Shown here piece by piece: positions 1 through 6,025 of a DNA stretch of 8,777 nucleotides (position 1 is its first letter; each line of letters opens with the position of its first letter). The DNA is from Campylobacteraceae bacterium (GTDB lineage: Bacteria; Campylobacterota; Campylobacteria; Campylobacterales; Sulfurospirillaceae). The stretch lies in assembly GCA_027013265.1 (NCBI GenBank), contig JALUXQ010000089.1:1-8777 (forward strand), given 5' to 3'. The notes beneath the pieces were generated by a model, which saw nothing but the letters and a program-made list of their open reading frames with translations, ran no database searches and was not told where the DNA came from. The translations under genes were made by a program, and so were the position numbers.

Positions 1-1617
1 TCATTTTTATATAACATTAGTATAGTCAAGAAAATAAGCATCATAATATCCATGTCTATATTAGGATTGATAATTGTAGGATGGATAGGAATTAAAAACT
101 CAAATGGTGGCTATGATGCTCTCGTCTATGTTCAGCAAGAGATTAAAAAAGCAGACGACATAAAAGAGCTTCGAGCTAAGATTCAAGGTATACAGACAAG
201 TTATACAAGCCTATTGAGTCAATTTGCTGCCTATGAGGGTGTAGCAATAGAAGTAAATAAGGATATAAAGTATATAGATAAAACCATTGCGCAACAAGAC
301 TCTGTATTCGTCTCCAAAAAAGAGAGAGAGGTTTACAAGTTATTATCAACAAACTGGATAAAAGCAAAACCTATGCTTAAGAAAATAGAGATTGCTATCA
401 GCGATGAAGATGATGACGCTATCCGTTCCGTCATAGAAAACAAATGGATATTGGTCTATTTCAATATGATGAAGGAGGTCAATAAACTTTATGCGATGAC
501 AAGCAAAAAAGTCCAGCAAAATACAGCTACACAACAAAATATACTTGCTAAAAATACAAAAATTATCTATGTGTTGCTTCCGATAACTATATTGGTAGTA
601 CTGTTTTTTAGTATACTTGTTTCCAATACCATTACAAAACCACTTAGATATATATCTAAAAATCTAAAAGATAATGATGGGAACGACTTAACGATTAGAT
701 TTAATATAGATTCAAAAGATGAGATAGGTATAATAGCACAAAATTTTAATGCATTTTTTGAGCACTTAGGTAGCGTTTTTGTATCCATAAAAGATGCGGC
801 TGTGAACAATTCTAATATTGCTTCAAAAACACAAAATGTTTCATCCGACATAGGAAAAAGATCAAAAGAAGAGCAAATTTTGGTAGAAGCATCATCAGAA
901 AAAGGACAAACTGTGAAAAATTCACTAGAAGTCTCTTTAGAGGGTGCAGAAAAGTCAAATGGATACACGGTCAAAGCAAATCAGAAGCTAAACACTGTAA
1001 AAGAAGAGATATTGGGACTCGTGAACAATATAAATAATGCATCAAAACTGGAGTATGAGTTGGCATCAAGATTATCAAACTTGAGTGAAGATACTCAGCA
1101 AGTTAAAAATGTGCTGACAGTTATATCCGATATAGCTGACCAGACAAATCTATTGGCTCTAAATGCAGCTATAGAAGCAGCTCGTGCAGGTGAACACGGG
1201 AGAGGATTTGCTGTGGTTGCAGATGAAGTTAGGAACTTAGCAGAGAGAACACAGAAGAGTTTGGTTGAAATTGATTCTACTATTAGCGTCATAGTGCAGT
1301 CTATTGTGGAAGCCAGTTCGGCTATGAATAAAAACTCTGATTCGATGAGTAATCTCTCAGATAAATCTCATGAGATAGAACAAGAAGTGACAAGTGTCAG
1401 CGAGATGATGTATCAAGCTAGCGATAATTCATCAAGCTCCTTAGAGGGATTTAAATCACTATTTGAGATAGCTACAGAACTTATCACTGAAATAGAAAAA
1501 ATAAATCAAATTTCAAATGAGAATACAAACAGCATAGAAAAAGTTGTAGATTTTATGAATGAACTTGGTAGTTCTTCAAAAGAGTTAGAGAGTGATATAA
1601 CGAAATTTAAAACTTAA
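1..1617 (+). CDS. Methyl-accepting chemotaxis protein, 5' end outside window
   Basis: Transmembrane chemoreceptor that senses a stimulus outside the inner membrane and controls CheA through CheW. The frame is open back to base 1, and the codons before the ATG at 52 already read like an MCP N-terminus (NISIVKKISIII), running into the first membrane helix. No ATG, GTG or TTG lies in frame before 52, so the true start is probably just left of the window. Numbered from the ATG at 52: TM1 ends near residue 11; residues 12-170 form a helical periplasmic sensor that resembles a four-helix bundle; TM2 is about 171-193; HAMP about 194-245; then a long cytoplasmic coiled coil. The signalling tip (about 358-405) carries the conserved ADQTNLLALNAAIEAARAGE and GRGFAVVADEVRNLA. 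The protein ends KFKT with no NWETF-like CheR/CheB tether. Family call is certain; the ligand is unknown. The stop overlaps the convergent acpS stop. Confidence 0.95.
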   Translation, partial: SFLYNISIVKKISIIISMSILGLIIVGWIGIKNSNGGYDALVYVQQEIKKADDIKELRAKIQGIQTSYTSLLSQFAAYEGVAIEVNKDIKYIDKTIAQQDSVFVSKKEREVYKLLSTNWIKAKPMLKKIEIAISDEDDDAIRSVIENKWILVYFNMMKEVNKLYAMTSKKVQQNTATQQNILAKNTKIIYVLLPITILVVLFFSILVSNTITKPLRYISKNLKDNDGNDLTIRFNIDSKDEIGIIAQNFNAFFEHLGSVFVSIKDAAVNNSNIASKTQNVSSDIGKRSKEEQILVEASSEKGQTVKNSLEVSLEGAEKSNGYTVKANQKLNTVKEEILGLVNNINNASKLEYELASRLSNLSEDTQQVKNVLTVISDIADQTNLLALNAAIEAARAGEHGRGFAVVADEVRNLAERTQKSLVEIDSTISVIVQSIVEASSAMNKNSDSMSNLSDKSHEIEQEVTSVSEMMYQASDNSSSSLEGFKSLFEIATELITEIEKINQISNENTNSIEKVVDFMNELGSSSKELESDITKFKT

Positions 1618-1988
1618 AAACTTAGACATTGATGCTTTGCCTTAGTCTGTATATAAGCTATGGCTACGGCAAAGTCATTATCGTGTGTGATAGATAAATC
1701 CATATCCAATATTTCAAATCTTTCTATAAGCCTCTTTGACAGTTTAAAGTATGGCTTATCGTTGTCATCTTTATATAGTCGTATATCGAAAAATCCACAC
1801 TCTTTGCTGATTCCAAGACCAAGTGCTTTTGAGATTGCCTCTTTTGCTGCCCAAAAACCCGCTACTGTATTTGTTGATTTTGCTAGTCTTATCTCATCAG
1901 GGTTGAGGAATTTTTTGAGCGATTTGTCTCCAAACCGCTCTTGGAAGTTTTTTATTCTGCTTATTTTTACTAAGTCTATGCCTATCAT
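1614..1988 (-). CDS. acpS: Holo-[acyl-carrier-protein] synthase
   Basis: Transfers 4'-phosphopantetheine from CoA to a serine of apo-acyl carrier protein, which activates ACP for fatty acid synthesis; cytoplasmic. The 124-residue length is normal for the AcpS family. The N-terminus MIGIDLV carries the conserved Mg-binding Asp (D5); the signature FWAAKEAISKALG (residues 45-57) carries the catalytic/metal Glu (E50) and Lys (K49); SITHD at 99-103 is the C-terminal conserved strand (usually S-[IL]-[ST]-H). The ATG overlaps the fliL stop as ATGA (1985-1988), and I see no Shine-Dalgarno sequence in the preceding bases (GATTTTATCGTTCA), so translation probably depends on ribosomes finishing fliL. 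It is the last gene of the leftward block and its TAA shares the bases TTAA with the convergent MCP stop. Confidence 0.95.
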   Translation of the reverse strand: MIGIDLVKISRIKNFQERFGDKSLKKFLNPDEIRLAKSTNTVAGFWAAKEAISKALGLGISKECGFFDIRLYKDDNDKPYFKLSKRLIERFEILDMDLSITHDNDFAVAIAYIQTKAKHQCLSF

Positions 1989-2521
1989 TGAACGATAAAA
2001 TCTGTGAAAAATACATCTTTTATCTGGCCATCGGCTAGAACATTGTTTATCTTGTTGACTATCTCATCTTTTAGTCTGCTTTTGCCCTTCATGGTGCTTA
2101 CTTCTTCAAAAGTTTTTGATGAAAGAACACGAATGATAATATCTCGAACAAGAGGCTTTTTCTTATCCAGTTCAGCTGAAAGCTCAGGTTTACCCATCTC
2201 TAGGTTTATAGTCGTTTTCAAAAATCTACTACCATTTTCACTAAGTAAGTTGACTATAAATTGACTCATAGGATACATAGGACCCACAGTTAAGTAGTCA
2301 GTTGATCTTTTTGTATTAGTGTTTCTTTTTGTAGTTTGCATACTTTTTGATGCTGTTGTTGACGCATTTTGTACTGGTGTATCACCACCGCTCAATAAAA
2401 AGTATGCTACAAGTCCACCACCAACAAGCAGTAAAACCAAGAGTACGATAACGATGATAAGCACCATGCTGCCGCCAGATTTCTTCTCTACCACTTCTTC
2501 TTCTGTTTTTTTATCTGCCAT
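1985..2521 (-). CDS. fliL: Flagellar basal body-associated protein FliL
   Basis: Inner-membrane protein that surrounds and supports the MotAB stator at the flagellar motor. The product is 178 residues: a short charged cytoplasmic N-terminus (MADKKTEEE), one strong membrane helix at about 19-43 rich in V/L/I/G, a Thr/Ser/Lys linker (about 47-75), and a C-terminal periplasmic domain with the FliL pattern (QFIVNLL near 87-93, RFLKTTINLE 99-108, VRDIIIRVLS 125-134, final FFTDFIVQ). The start at 2521 is chosen because AAAAGGAG lies 6 nt upstream and the protein then begins in the usual FliL way; a longer reading from 2611 would overlap radA and adds an unrelated 30-residue stretch. No other flagellar structural gene is nearby. 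Its TGA overlaps the acpS ATG, and a fliL-acpS pairing is, from memory, also seen in Campylobacter. Confidence 0.94.
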   Translation of the reverse strand: MADKKTEEEVVEKKSGGSMVLIIVIVLLVLLLVGGGLVAYFLLSGGDTPVQNASTTASKSMQTTKRNTNTKRSTDYLTVGPMYPMSQFIVNLLSENGSRFLKTTINLEMGKPELSAELDKKKPLVRDIIIRVLSSKTFEEVSTMKGKSRLKDEIVNKINNVLADGQIKDVFFTDFIVQ

Positions 2522-2527
2522 AGTTGG

Positions 2528-2535
2528 CTCCTTTT
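2528..2535 (-). promoter_or_regulatory. Strong ribosome binding site of fliL
   Basis: AAAAGGAG on the minus strand, 6 nt before the ATG at 2521. It is the best Shine-Dalgarno match in the leftward block and decides the FliL start against the upstream in-frame ATG at 2611. Confidence 0.85.
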
Positions 2536-2558
2536 GTATAGTATTGTTTTTAATAAAA

Positions 2559-2570
2559 ATTTTATCAAAA
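2559..2570 (-). promoter_or_regulatory. Candidate promoter for fliL-acpS
   Basis: The 76-bp gap between radA and fliL (2522-2597) is almost pure A/T. On the minus strand it contains TTTTGATAAAAT, which fits an extended -10 element (TTTTG then one base, then TAAAAT) of the type used by Campylobacterota sigma-70, preceded by an A/T-rich tract. Transcription would start near 2552 and leave a leader of about 30 nt containing the good fliL SD. No convincing -35 and no sigma-28 or sigma-54 signature was seen. In DNA this A/T-rich such matches arise easily, so this is a candidate only. Confidence 0.4.
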
Positions 2571-2597
2571 TATATATAAATATGTCTTAAATCGTTA

Positions 2598-3947
2598 TTA
2601 CATCCACTCAATCAGTTTTGGTACTTCATCGATATTATAGCATTTTATACCATCTATCTCCTCAAGTGGCAGTGTTGGAACTATTGCTTTCTTGAAATGT
2701 TGTGATTTTGCCTCTTTTAGTCTTGCATCCAAACTAAAAACATCCCTTATGTCCCCTATCAAGCTCACTTCACCCAAGAAAATAGTATCTTTGCTTATCG
2801 GTCTATCTCTATAGCTGCTTATTATCGCAGCTATTATAGCTAAATCCGCTGCTGTTTCGCTTATCTTTATGCCTCCAGCTATGTTTATGAAAACATCATA
2901 TTGGTTAAATGGCAAATCAAGCTTTCGCTCAAGTAGGGCTAGCAGCATTGTAAGTCTATTTAGCTCATACCCTGTAGCACTTCTTTTTGGGTTTGGATAC
3001 CCACTTTCACTCACCAATGCTTGGACTTCAAGGATGATTGGTCTTGAGCCCTCCATGACTACTGTTGTAGCTGAGCCTGATTGAGCGGTTCCTCTTGTAA
3101 AAAACTTTTTGGAGACATCTTTTGCGCTCACAAGTCCTCTTTTTGTCATCTCAAATATACCAACCTCACTAGTTGAGCCAAAACGATTTTTGAATCCTCT
3201 TAAAAGTCTCAATTCCCTTGAACTATCTCCCTCAAAATACAAAACAGTATCTACCATATGCTCCAACACTCTAGGACCAGCTATTGAGCCATCTTTTGTT
3301 ATGTGCCCAATTATAAATATCGCCACACCATTCTCTTTTGCATATCTCATAAGTTCAAATGTAATCTCTCTTACTTGCGATACACTCCCTGGAGCTGCTG
3401 TTAGCTTGTCACTAAAAACAGTTTGTATAGAGTCAATTATGAGGATATCAAATCTATGTTTATTTAGTTCATCAAATATGATATCTAGTCTTATCTCTGA
3501 GAGTAGGTATAGATTGTCGCTATTGCTTTGTAGTCTATCGGATCTTAACTTTATCTGACTTGCTGACTCCTCTGCACTCACATATAGCACTTTTCTCTCT
3601 TTTTGAGCTAGGTTTCCAGCGATTTTTAGAAGCAGAGTTGACTTTCCGACACCAGGACTGCCACCGACTAAAATCATACTTCCATTTACGATGCCACCAC
3701 CCAAAACCAAATCGAGCTCTTTGTCACAAGATGAATATCTCTGTATCTTCTCTTGTTCTATCTGTGTTATCGGTAGTGCACCTATGTAGTTTTTTTTATT
3801 TGGAGTTACCTCTTTGAGGATTTCGATTTGCTTGGAGTTTAACTCCATAAACTGATCCCAAGCTCCGCAATTTGGGCATTTTCCTAGCCATTTACTGCTT
3901 TGATGTCCACAGGCCTGACACTCAAACAGAGTCTTTGTCTTAGCCAT
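2598..3947 (-). CDS. radA: DNA repair protein RadA
   Basis: RecA-like ATPase that helps process recombination intermediates and drives branch migration during DNA repair; cytoplasmic. The 449 residues are a normal RadA (Sms) length. In order: a four-cysteine zinc finger (C10-x2-C13 and C24-x2-C27), Walker A GGSPGVGKST at 95-104, Walker B hydrophobic strand ILIIDS near 168-173, the RadA-specific KNRFG motif at 253-257, and a C-terminal Lon-protease-like domain (about 290-449; includes the stretch FINIAGGIKI). The start ATG lies inside the end of ftsY: the genes overlap by 8 bp (ATGGCTAA, where TAA is the ftsY stop). The SD there is weak (GAGACG), which suggests coupling with ftsY. The next gene, fliL, follows after 76 bp. 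Confidence 0.98.
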   Translation of the reverse strand: MAKTKTLFECQACGHQSSKWLGKCPNCGAWDQFMELNSKQIEILKEVTPNKKNYIGALPITQIEQEKIQRYSSCDKELDLVLGGGIVNGSMILVGGSPGVGKSTLLLKIAGNLAQKERKVLYVSAEESASQIKLRSDRLQSNSDNLYLLSEIRLDIIFDELNKHRFDILIIDSIQTVFSDKLTAAPGSVSQVREITFELMRYAKENGVAIFIIGHITKDGSIAGPRVLEHMVDTVLYFEGDSSRELRLLRGFKNRFGSTSEVGIFEMTKRGLVSAKDVSKKFFTRGTAQSGSATTVVMEGSRPIILEVQALVSESGYPNPKRSATGYELNRLTMLLALLERKLDLPFNQYDVFINIAGGIKISETAADLAIIAAIISSYRDRPISKDTIFLGEVSLIGDIRDVFSLDARLKEAKSQHFKKAIVPTLPLEEIDGIKCYNIDEVPKLIEWM

Positions 3948-4824
3948 CGTCTCGTATAAATATAGAACTTAAAATTGTATCTATGTACTCGTCAGCATCA
4001 AAAGGGATAAGGTCATCTTCGCCTTCGCCAACACCAACATATATGATAGGCAGTTTTAACTCTTTTGCTATCGCAAATAGAGATCCACCCTTTGCTGTAC
4101 CATCTAGCTTCGTGATGACAATAGCATCAACTCCGACTATCTCATTAAAGGCTTTTGCTTGGTTTATCGCTGAAGTTCCTTGCGTGCCATCAAGCACTAA
4201 GATTTTTCTATTTGGTGCTCCACTTTTGGCTTTATCACAAATCCTTACTATCTTTTTTAGCTCATTTGAGAGGTTTGTCTGGTTGTGTAGTCTGCCAGCT
4301 GTGTCTATGATGACATGATCAACTCCTTTTGCCTTGCCTGAACTTATAGCATCAAATGCTACAGCTGAGGGGTCGTGTCCTTGTTTGGTTGAGACGATAG
4401 GGATATCCAGCTTATTTGCCCATCTTGTCAGTTGCTCAATTGCGGCAGCTCTAAAAGTATCTGAAGCTCCCAAAAGTACTTTTGCTCCACTTTTTTTATA
4501 ATTGTTTGCTAATTTTGCTATTGTTGTTGTTTTGCCTGCTCCATTTACGCCTATAACTAAATTAACAAATGGTTTTTCACACACACTCTCTTTTGGTTTG
4601 TCATAGATAAAATATGATTTTAAAACTCTCTTAACATCTTTCTCTTCGACTCTGTCTTGAGGAGGCAGATAGTAGATAATCTCTTCTACTAGTTCATAAG
4701 GAACATCAGACTCTATCAAAATCTCTTCGAGAGTATCTTTTTCAACCTTTTGGACTTTTTGAGGGATGACCTCTTTTATGACATCAAGAGTCTTCCCTAG
4801 CCCCTTTTTTATTAAACCTATCAT
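3940..4824 (-). CDS. ftsY: Signal recognition particle receptor FtsY
   Basis: SRP-receptor GTPase that docks ribosome-nascent chain-SRP complexes on the inner membrane for co-translational insertion. The 294 residues hold the N domain (about 1-80, helical) and the G domain: G1 GVNGAGKTTT at 92-101, DTFRAAA at 122-128 (insertion box region), G3 DTAGR at 174-178, G4 TKLDG at 238-242, and the closing GVGE (264-267) with DDLIPF (270-275). The long acidic A domain found in Escherichia coli is absent; the protein begins with MIGLIKKGLGKT, probably the amphipathic membrane-targeting helix of short FtsY proteins. The ATG overlaps the stop of the thioredoxin lipoprotein gene as ATGA, and the bases before it (CTAAAAAA) show no Shine-Dalgarno, so coupling is likely. 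The end overlaps radA by 8 bp. Confidence 0.98.
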   Translation of the reverse strand: MIGLIKKGLGKTLDVIKEVIPQKVQKVEKDTLEEILIESDVPYELVEEIIYYLPPQDRVEEKDVKRVLKSYFIYDKPKESVCEKPFVNLVIGVNGAGKTTTIAKLANNYKKSGAKVLLGASDTFRAAAIEQLTRWANKLDIPIVSTKQGHDPSAVAFDAISSGKAKGVDHVIIDTAGRLHNQTNLSNELKKIVRICDKAKSGAPNRKILVLDGTQGTSAINQAKAFNEIVGVDAIVITKLDGTAKGGSLFAIAKELKLPIIYVGVGEGEDDLIPFDADEYIDTILSSIFIRDDG

Positions 4825-5384
4825 TTTTTTAGTGCAGACTCTATATCAGAATCAATCATCTCTTGGGGAACTGCTCCAAGATAGTTTGTGACATAGTCTC
4901 CTTTTCTGTCATACATGATCATAAAAGGTATATGACTGACTCCACCTACTGCTGTAGCCAATTGTTGATTGCCTAATGAGTTGGTTATAGTGTAGTTTAT
5001 AGCATTATTATTGATAAATTTTTTAATATCATCATTGTCTCTATTTTGTTCTAGTAGTATTCCGATAATAGTGACATCTTTTTTATACTTTTCTTGAAGA
5101 TTATTAAGGTGTGGAATCTCAGCTTTACAAGGAGGACACCAAGTAGCAAAAAAAGTAACCAAGACTATCTTGTTTTTTGCATTTGAAAAGATAAAACCTT
5201 TTTTTGTCGCTGTCGCTGTTATACTATCCCCATTAACATCTTTAAGTATAAAAGAGCTGTTAGTAACGGTTTTTGTTGTTTTTGTTTGTTTGTTTGTGTC
5301 TGTTGTTGTCTTGTCTGCATTGTTTGAACACGCTGTAAAAACAATTGAGACTACGAACAAAGAGAGATACAAGATTTTTTTCAT
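4821..5384 (-). CDS. TlpA/ResA-like thioredoxin-fold lipoprotein
   Basis: Probable periplasmic, lipid-anchored thiol-disulfide oxidoreductase; members of this family usually reduce or isomerise disulfides in exported proteins or support cytochrome c maturation, but the partner here is unknown. The product is 187 residues: a signal peptide beginning MKKILYLSLF and ending in a lipobox FTAC (lipidated Cys about residue 19), a low-complexity Thr/Lys/Asn linker (about 24-42), then the thioredoxin fold with the active site TWCPPCK (cysteines about 83 and 86) and a cis-proline in HIPFMIMYD (Pro about 153). I chose the ATG at 5384 because AAAAAGG (5394-5400) is 9 nt upstream of it but only 3 nt from the alternative ATG at 5390, which would add Met-Ser. 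First gene of the leftward block; ATGA overlap with ftsY. From memory the same gene flanks ftsY in Campylobacter jejuni. Confidence 0.92.
   Translation of the reverse strand: MKKILYLSLFVVSIVFTACSNNADKTTTDTNKQTKTTKTVTNSSFILKDVNGDSITATATKKGFIFSNAKNKIVLVTFFATWCPPCKAEIPHLNNLQEKYKKDVTIIGILLEQNRDNDDIKKFINNNAINYTITNSLGNQQLATAVGGVSHIPFMIMYDRKGDYVTNYLGAVPQEMIDSDIESALKK
5281..5296. repeat. Tetranucleotide tandem repeat, (TTTG)4 on the + strand
   Basis: Four perfect TTTG units (CAAA on the coding strand) inside the linker of the thioredoxin lipoprotein, flanked by related T/G-rich sequence. It encodes part of the Thr/Asn/Lys/Gln linker. A gain or loss of one unit would shift the reading frame upstream of the catalytic domain. 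Confidence 0.85.
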
Positions 5385-5393
5385 ACTCATAAA

Positions 5394-5400
5394 CCTTTTT
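5394..5400 (-). promoter_or_regulatory. Ribosome binding site of the thioredoxin lipoprotein
   Basis: AAAAAGG on the minus strand. Its distance of 9 nt from the ATG at 5384, against 3 nt from the ATG at 5390, is the reason for preferring the inner start. Confidence 0.6.
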
Positions 5401-5405
5401 ATAAT
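5400..5405 (+). promoter_or_regulatory. Candidate -10 box for the rightward block (5-FCL-rny)
   Basis: A perfect TATAAT directly preceded by a T-run (CCTTTT), as in Campylobacterota sigma-70 promoters, which often lack a -35. Transcription would start near 5412. It lies in the short divergent spacer, where a rightward promoter is expected. No experimental support; perfect hexamers are not rare in A/T-rich DNA. Confidence 0.5.
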
Positions 5406-5417
5406 AATAAGAGTAGT

Positions 5418-5423
5418 ATTATA
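5418..5423 (-). promoter_or_regulatory. Candidate -10 box for the leftward block (thioredoxin lipoprotein-ftsY-radA)
   Basis: A perfect TATAAT on the minus strand preceded by TATTTTTCA. Transcription would start near 5411, giving a leader of about 27 nt that contains the AAAAAGG ribosome binding site. It overlaps the first base of the ATG at 5423 of the divergent gene and lies within the footprint of the opposite promoter. Confidence 0.5.
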
Positions 5424-6025
5424 TGAAAAATATACTTAAGGGCACCTCTAAAGATATGAAGAAAAAATTTGAAAATAAAAATGACTTTAGAAAATACTGT
5501 AAGTACAGGCTGAAAAAAGCAGTAAAAAGCGGTAAAATCAAAAGAGATTTTTTAGTCAACCGAAAAATACTAAAATATATAGATAATACAAAAACAAAAA
5601 ACATACTTTTATACCTACCATTAAGTGAAGAGGTGGATATAACTATGGTGCTAAAAAAGTTGAGAAAGACAAAGGGATATACTGTTTTTGTGCCATTTAT
5701 GGAAGGTGTCAGCTTTAAAATGGTAAAATTTAGATTGCCACTATTTAGGAAAAGGTTTCAGATACTTGAGCCTAAAAATTCTTATGCTAGAGGCAAAAAG
5801 ATAGATTTAGCTATTGTTCCTGTCCTTGGGGTGGATGGAGCATTTAGAAGAGTTGGTTTTGGAAAAGGGATGTATGACAGATTTTTTGAATCCCTTGCAT
5901 ACAAGCCAAAAATTGCATTTGTTGAGTTGATTGAGTGTTACACATCTTCACATGTGGGCGAGGCTCATGATATACAAGCAGATATTTATATAACCCCAAA
6001 TAATAAAATAGAGGTTAAAAGATGA
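5423..6025 (+). CDS. 5-formyltetrahydrofolate cyclo-ligase family protein
   Basis: Converts 5-formyltetrahydrofolate to 5,10-methenyltetrahydrofolate with ATP, recycling a dead-end folate; cytoplasmic. The 200 residues contain the family landmarks: ILLYLPLSEEVD (61-72), VPFMEG (90-95), DLAIVPVLGVD (128-138), the signature GFGKGMYDRF (145-154; family pattern GxGxGxYDRF) and the closing HDIQADIYIT (182-191). The N-terminus is very Lys/Arg-rich. The start is uncertain: the ATG at 5423 has AAGAG 9 nt upstream, but a candidate -10 at 5400-5405 would leave an mRNA leader of only about 11 nt; the ATG at 5456 (residue 12) would give a more typical family N-terminus (about 10 residues before FRKYC) but its AAGGG is 13 nt away. 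I keep the longer form. The TGA overlaps the rny ATG (ATGA). Confidence 0.9.
   Translation: MKNILKGTSKDMKKKFENKNDFRKYCKYRLKKAVKSGKIKRDFLVNRKILKYIDNTKTKNILLYLPLSEEVDITMVLKKLRKTKGYTVFVPFMEGVSFKMVKFRLPLFRKRFQILEPKNSYARGKKIDLAIVPVLGVDGAFRRVGFGKGMYDRFFESLAYKPKIAFVELIECYTSSHVGEAHDIQADIYITPNNKIEVKR
6011..6014 (+). promoter_or_regulatory. Ribosome binding site of rny
   Basis: GAGG (within AGAGG) 7 nt before the ATG at 6022. Unlike the other two ATGA junctions in this window, rny has its own clear SD inside the end of the upstream gene. Confidence 0.7.

Noticed and set aside
567..974. 135-codon minus-strand frame opposite the MCP gene
   Set aside because: Its residues are the reverse-frame shadow of the MCP coiled coil, it has no recognisable domain, and the plus-strand protein is clearly real.
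2522..2611. N-terminal extension of FliL by 30 residues from an ATG at 2611
   Set aside because: It would overlap the end of radA, has no SD, and the start at 2521 has AAAAGGAG at ideal spacing.
3109..3558. 149-codon plus-strand frame opposite radA
   Set aside because: Lies wholly within the conserved RadA coding sequence and shows Ser/Leu-rich shadow composition with no family motif.
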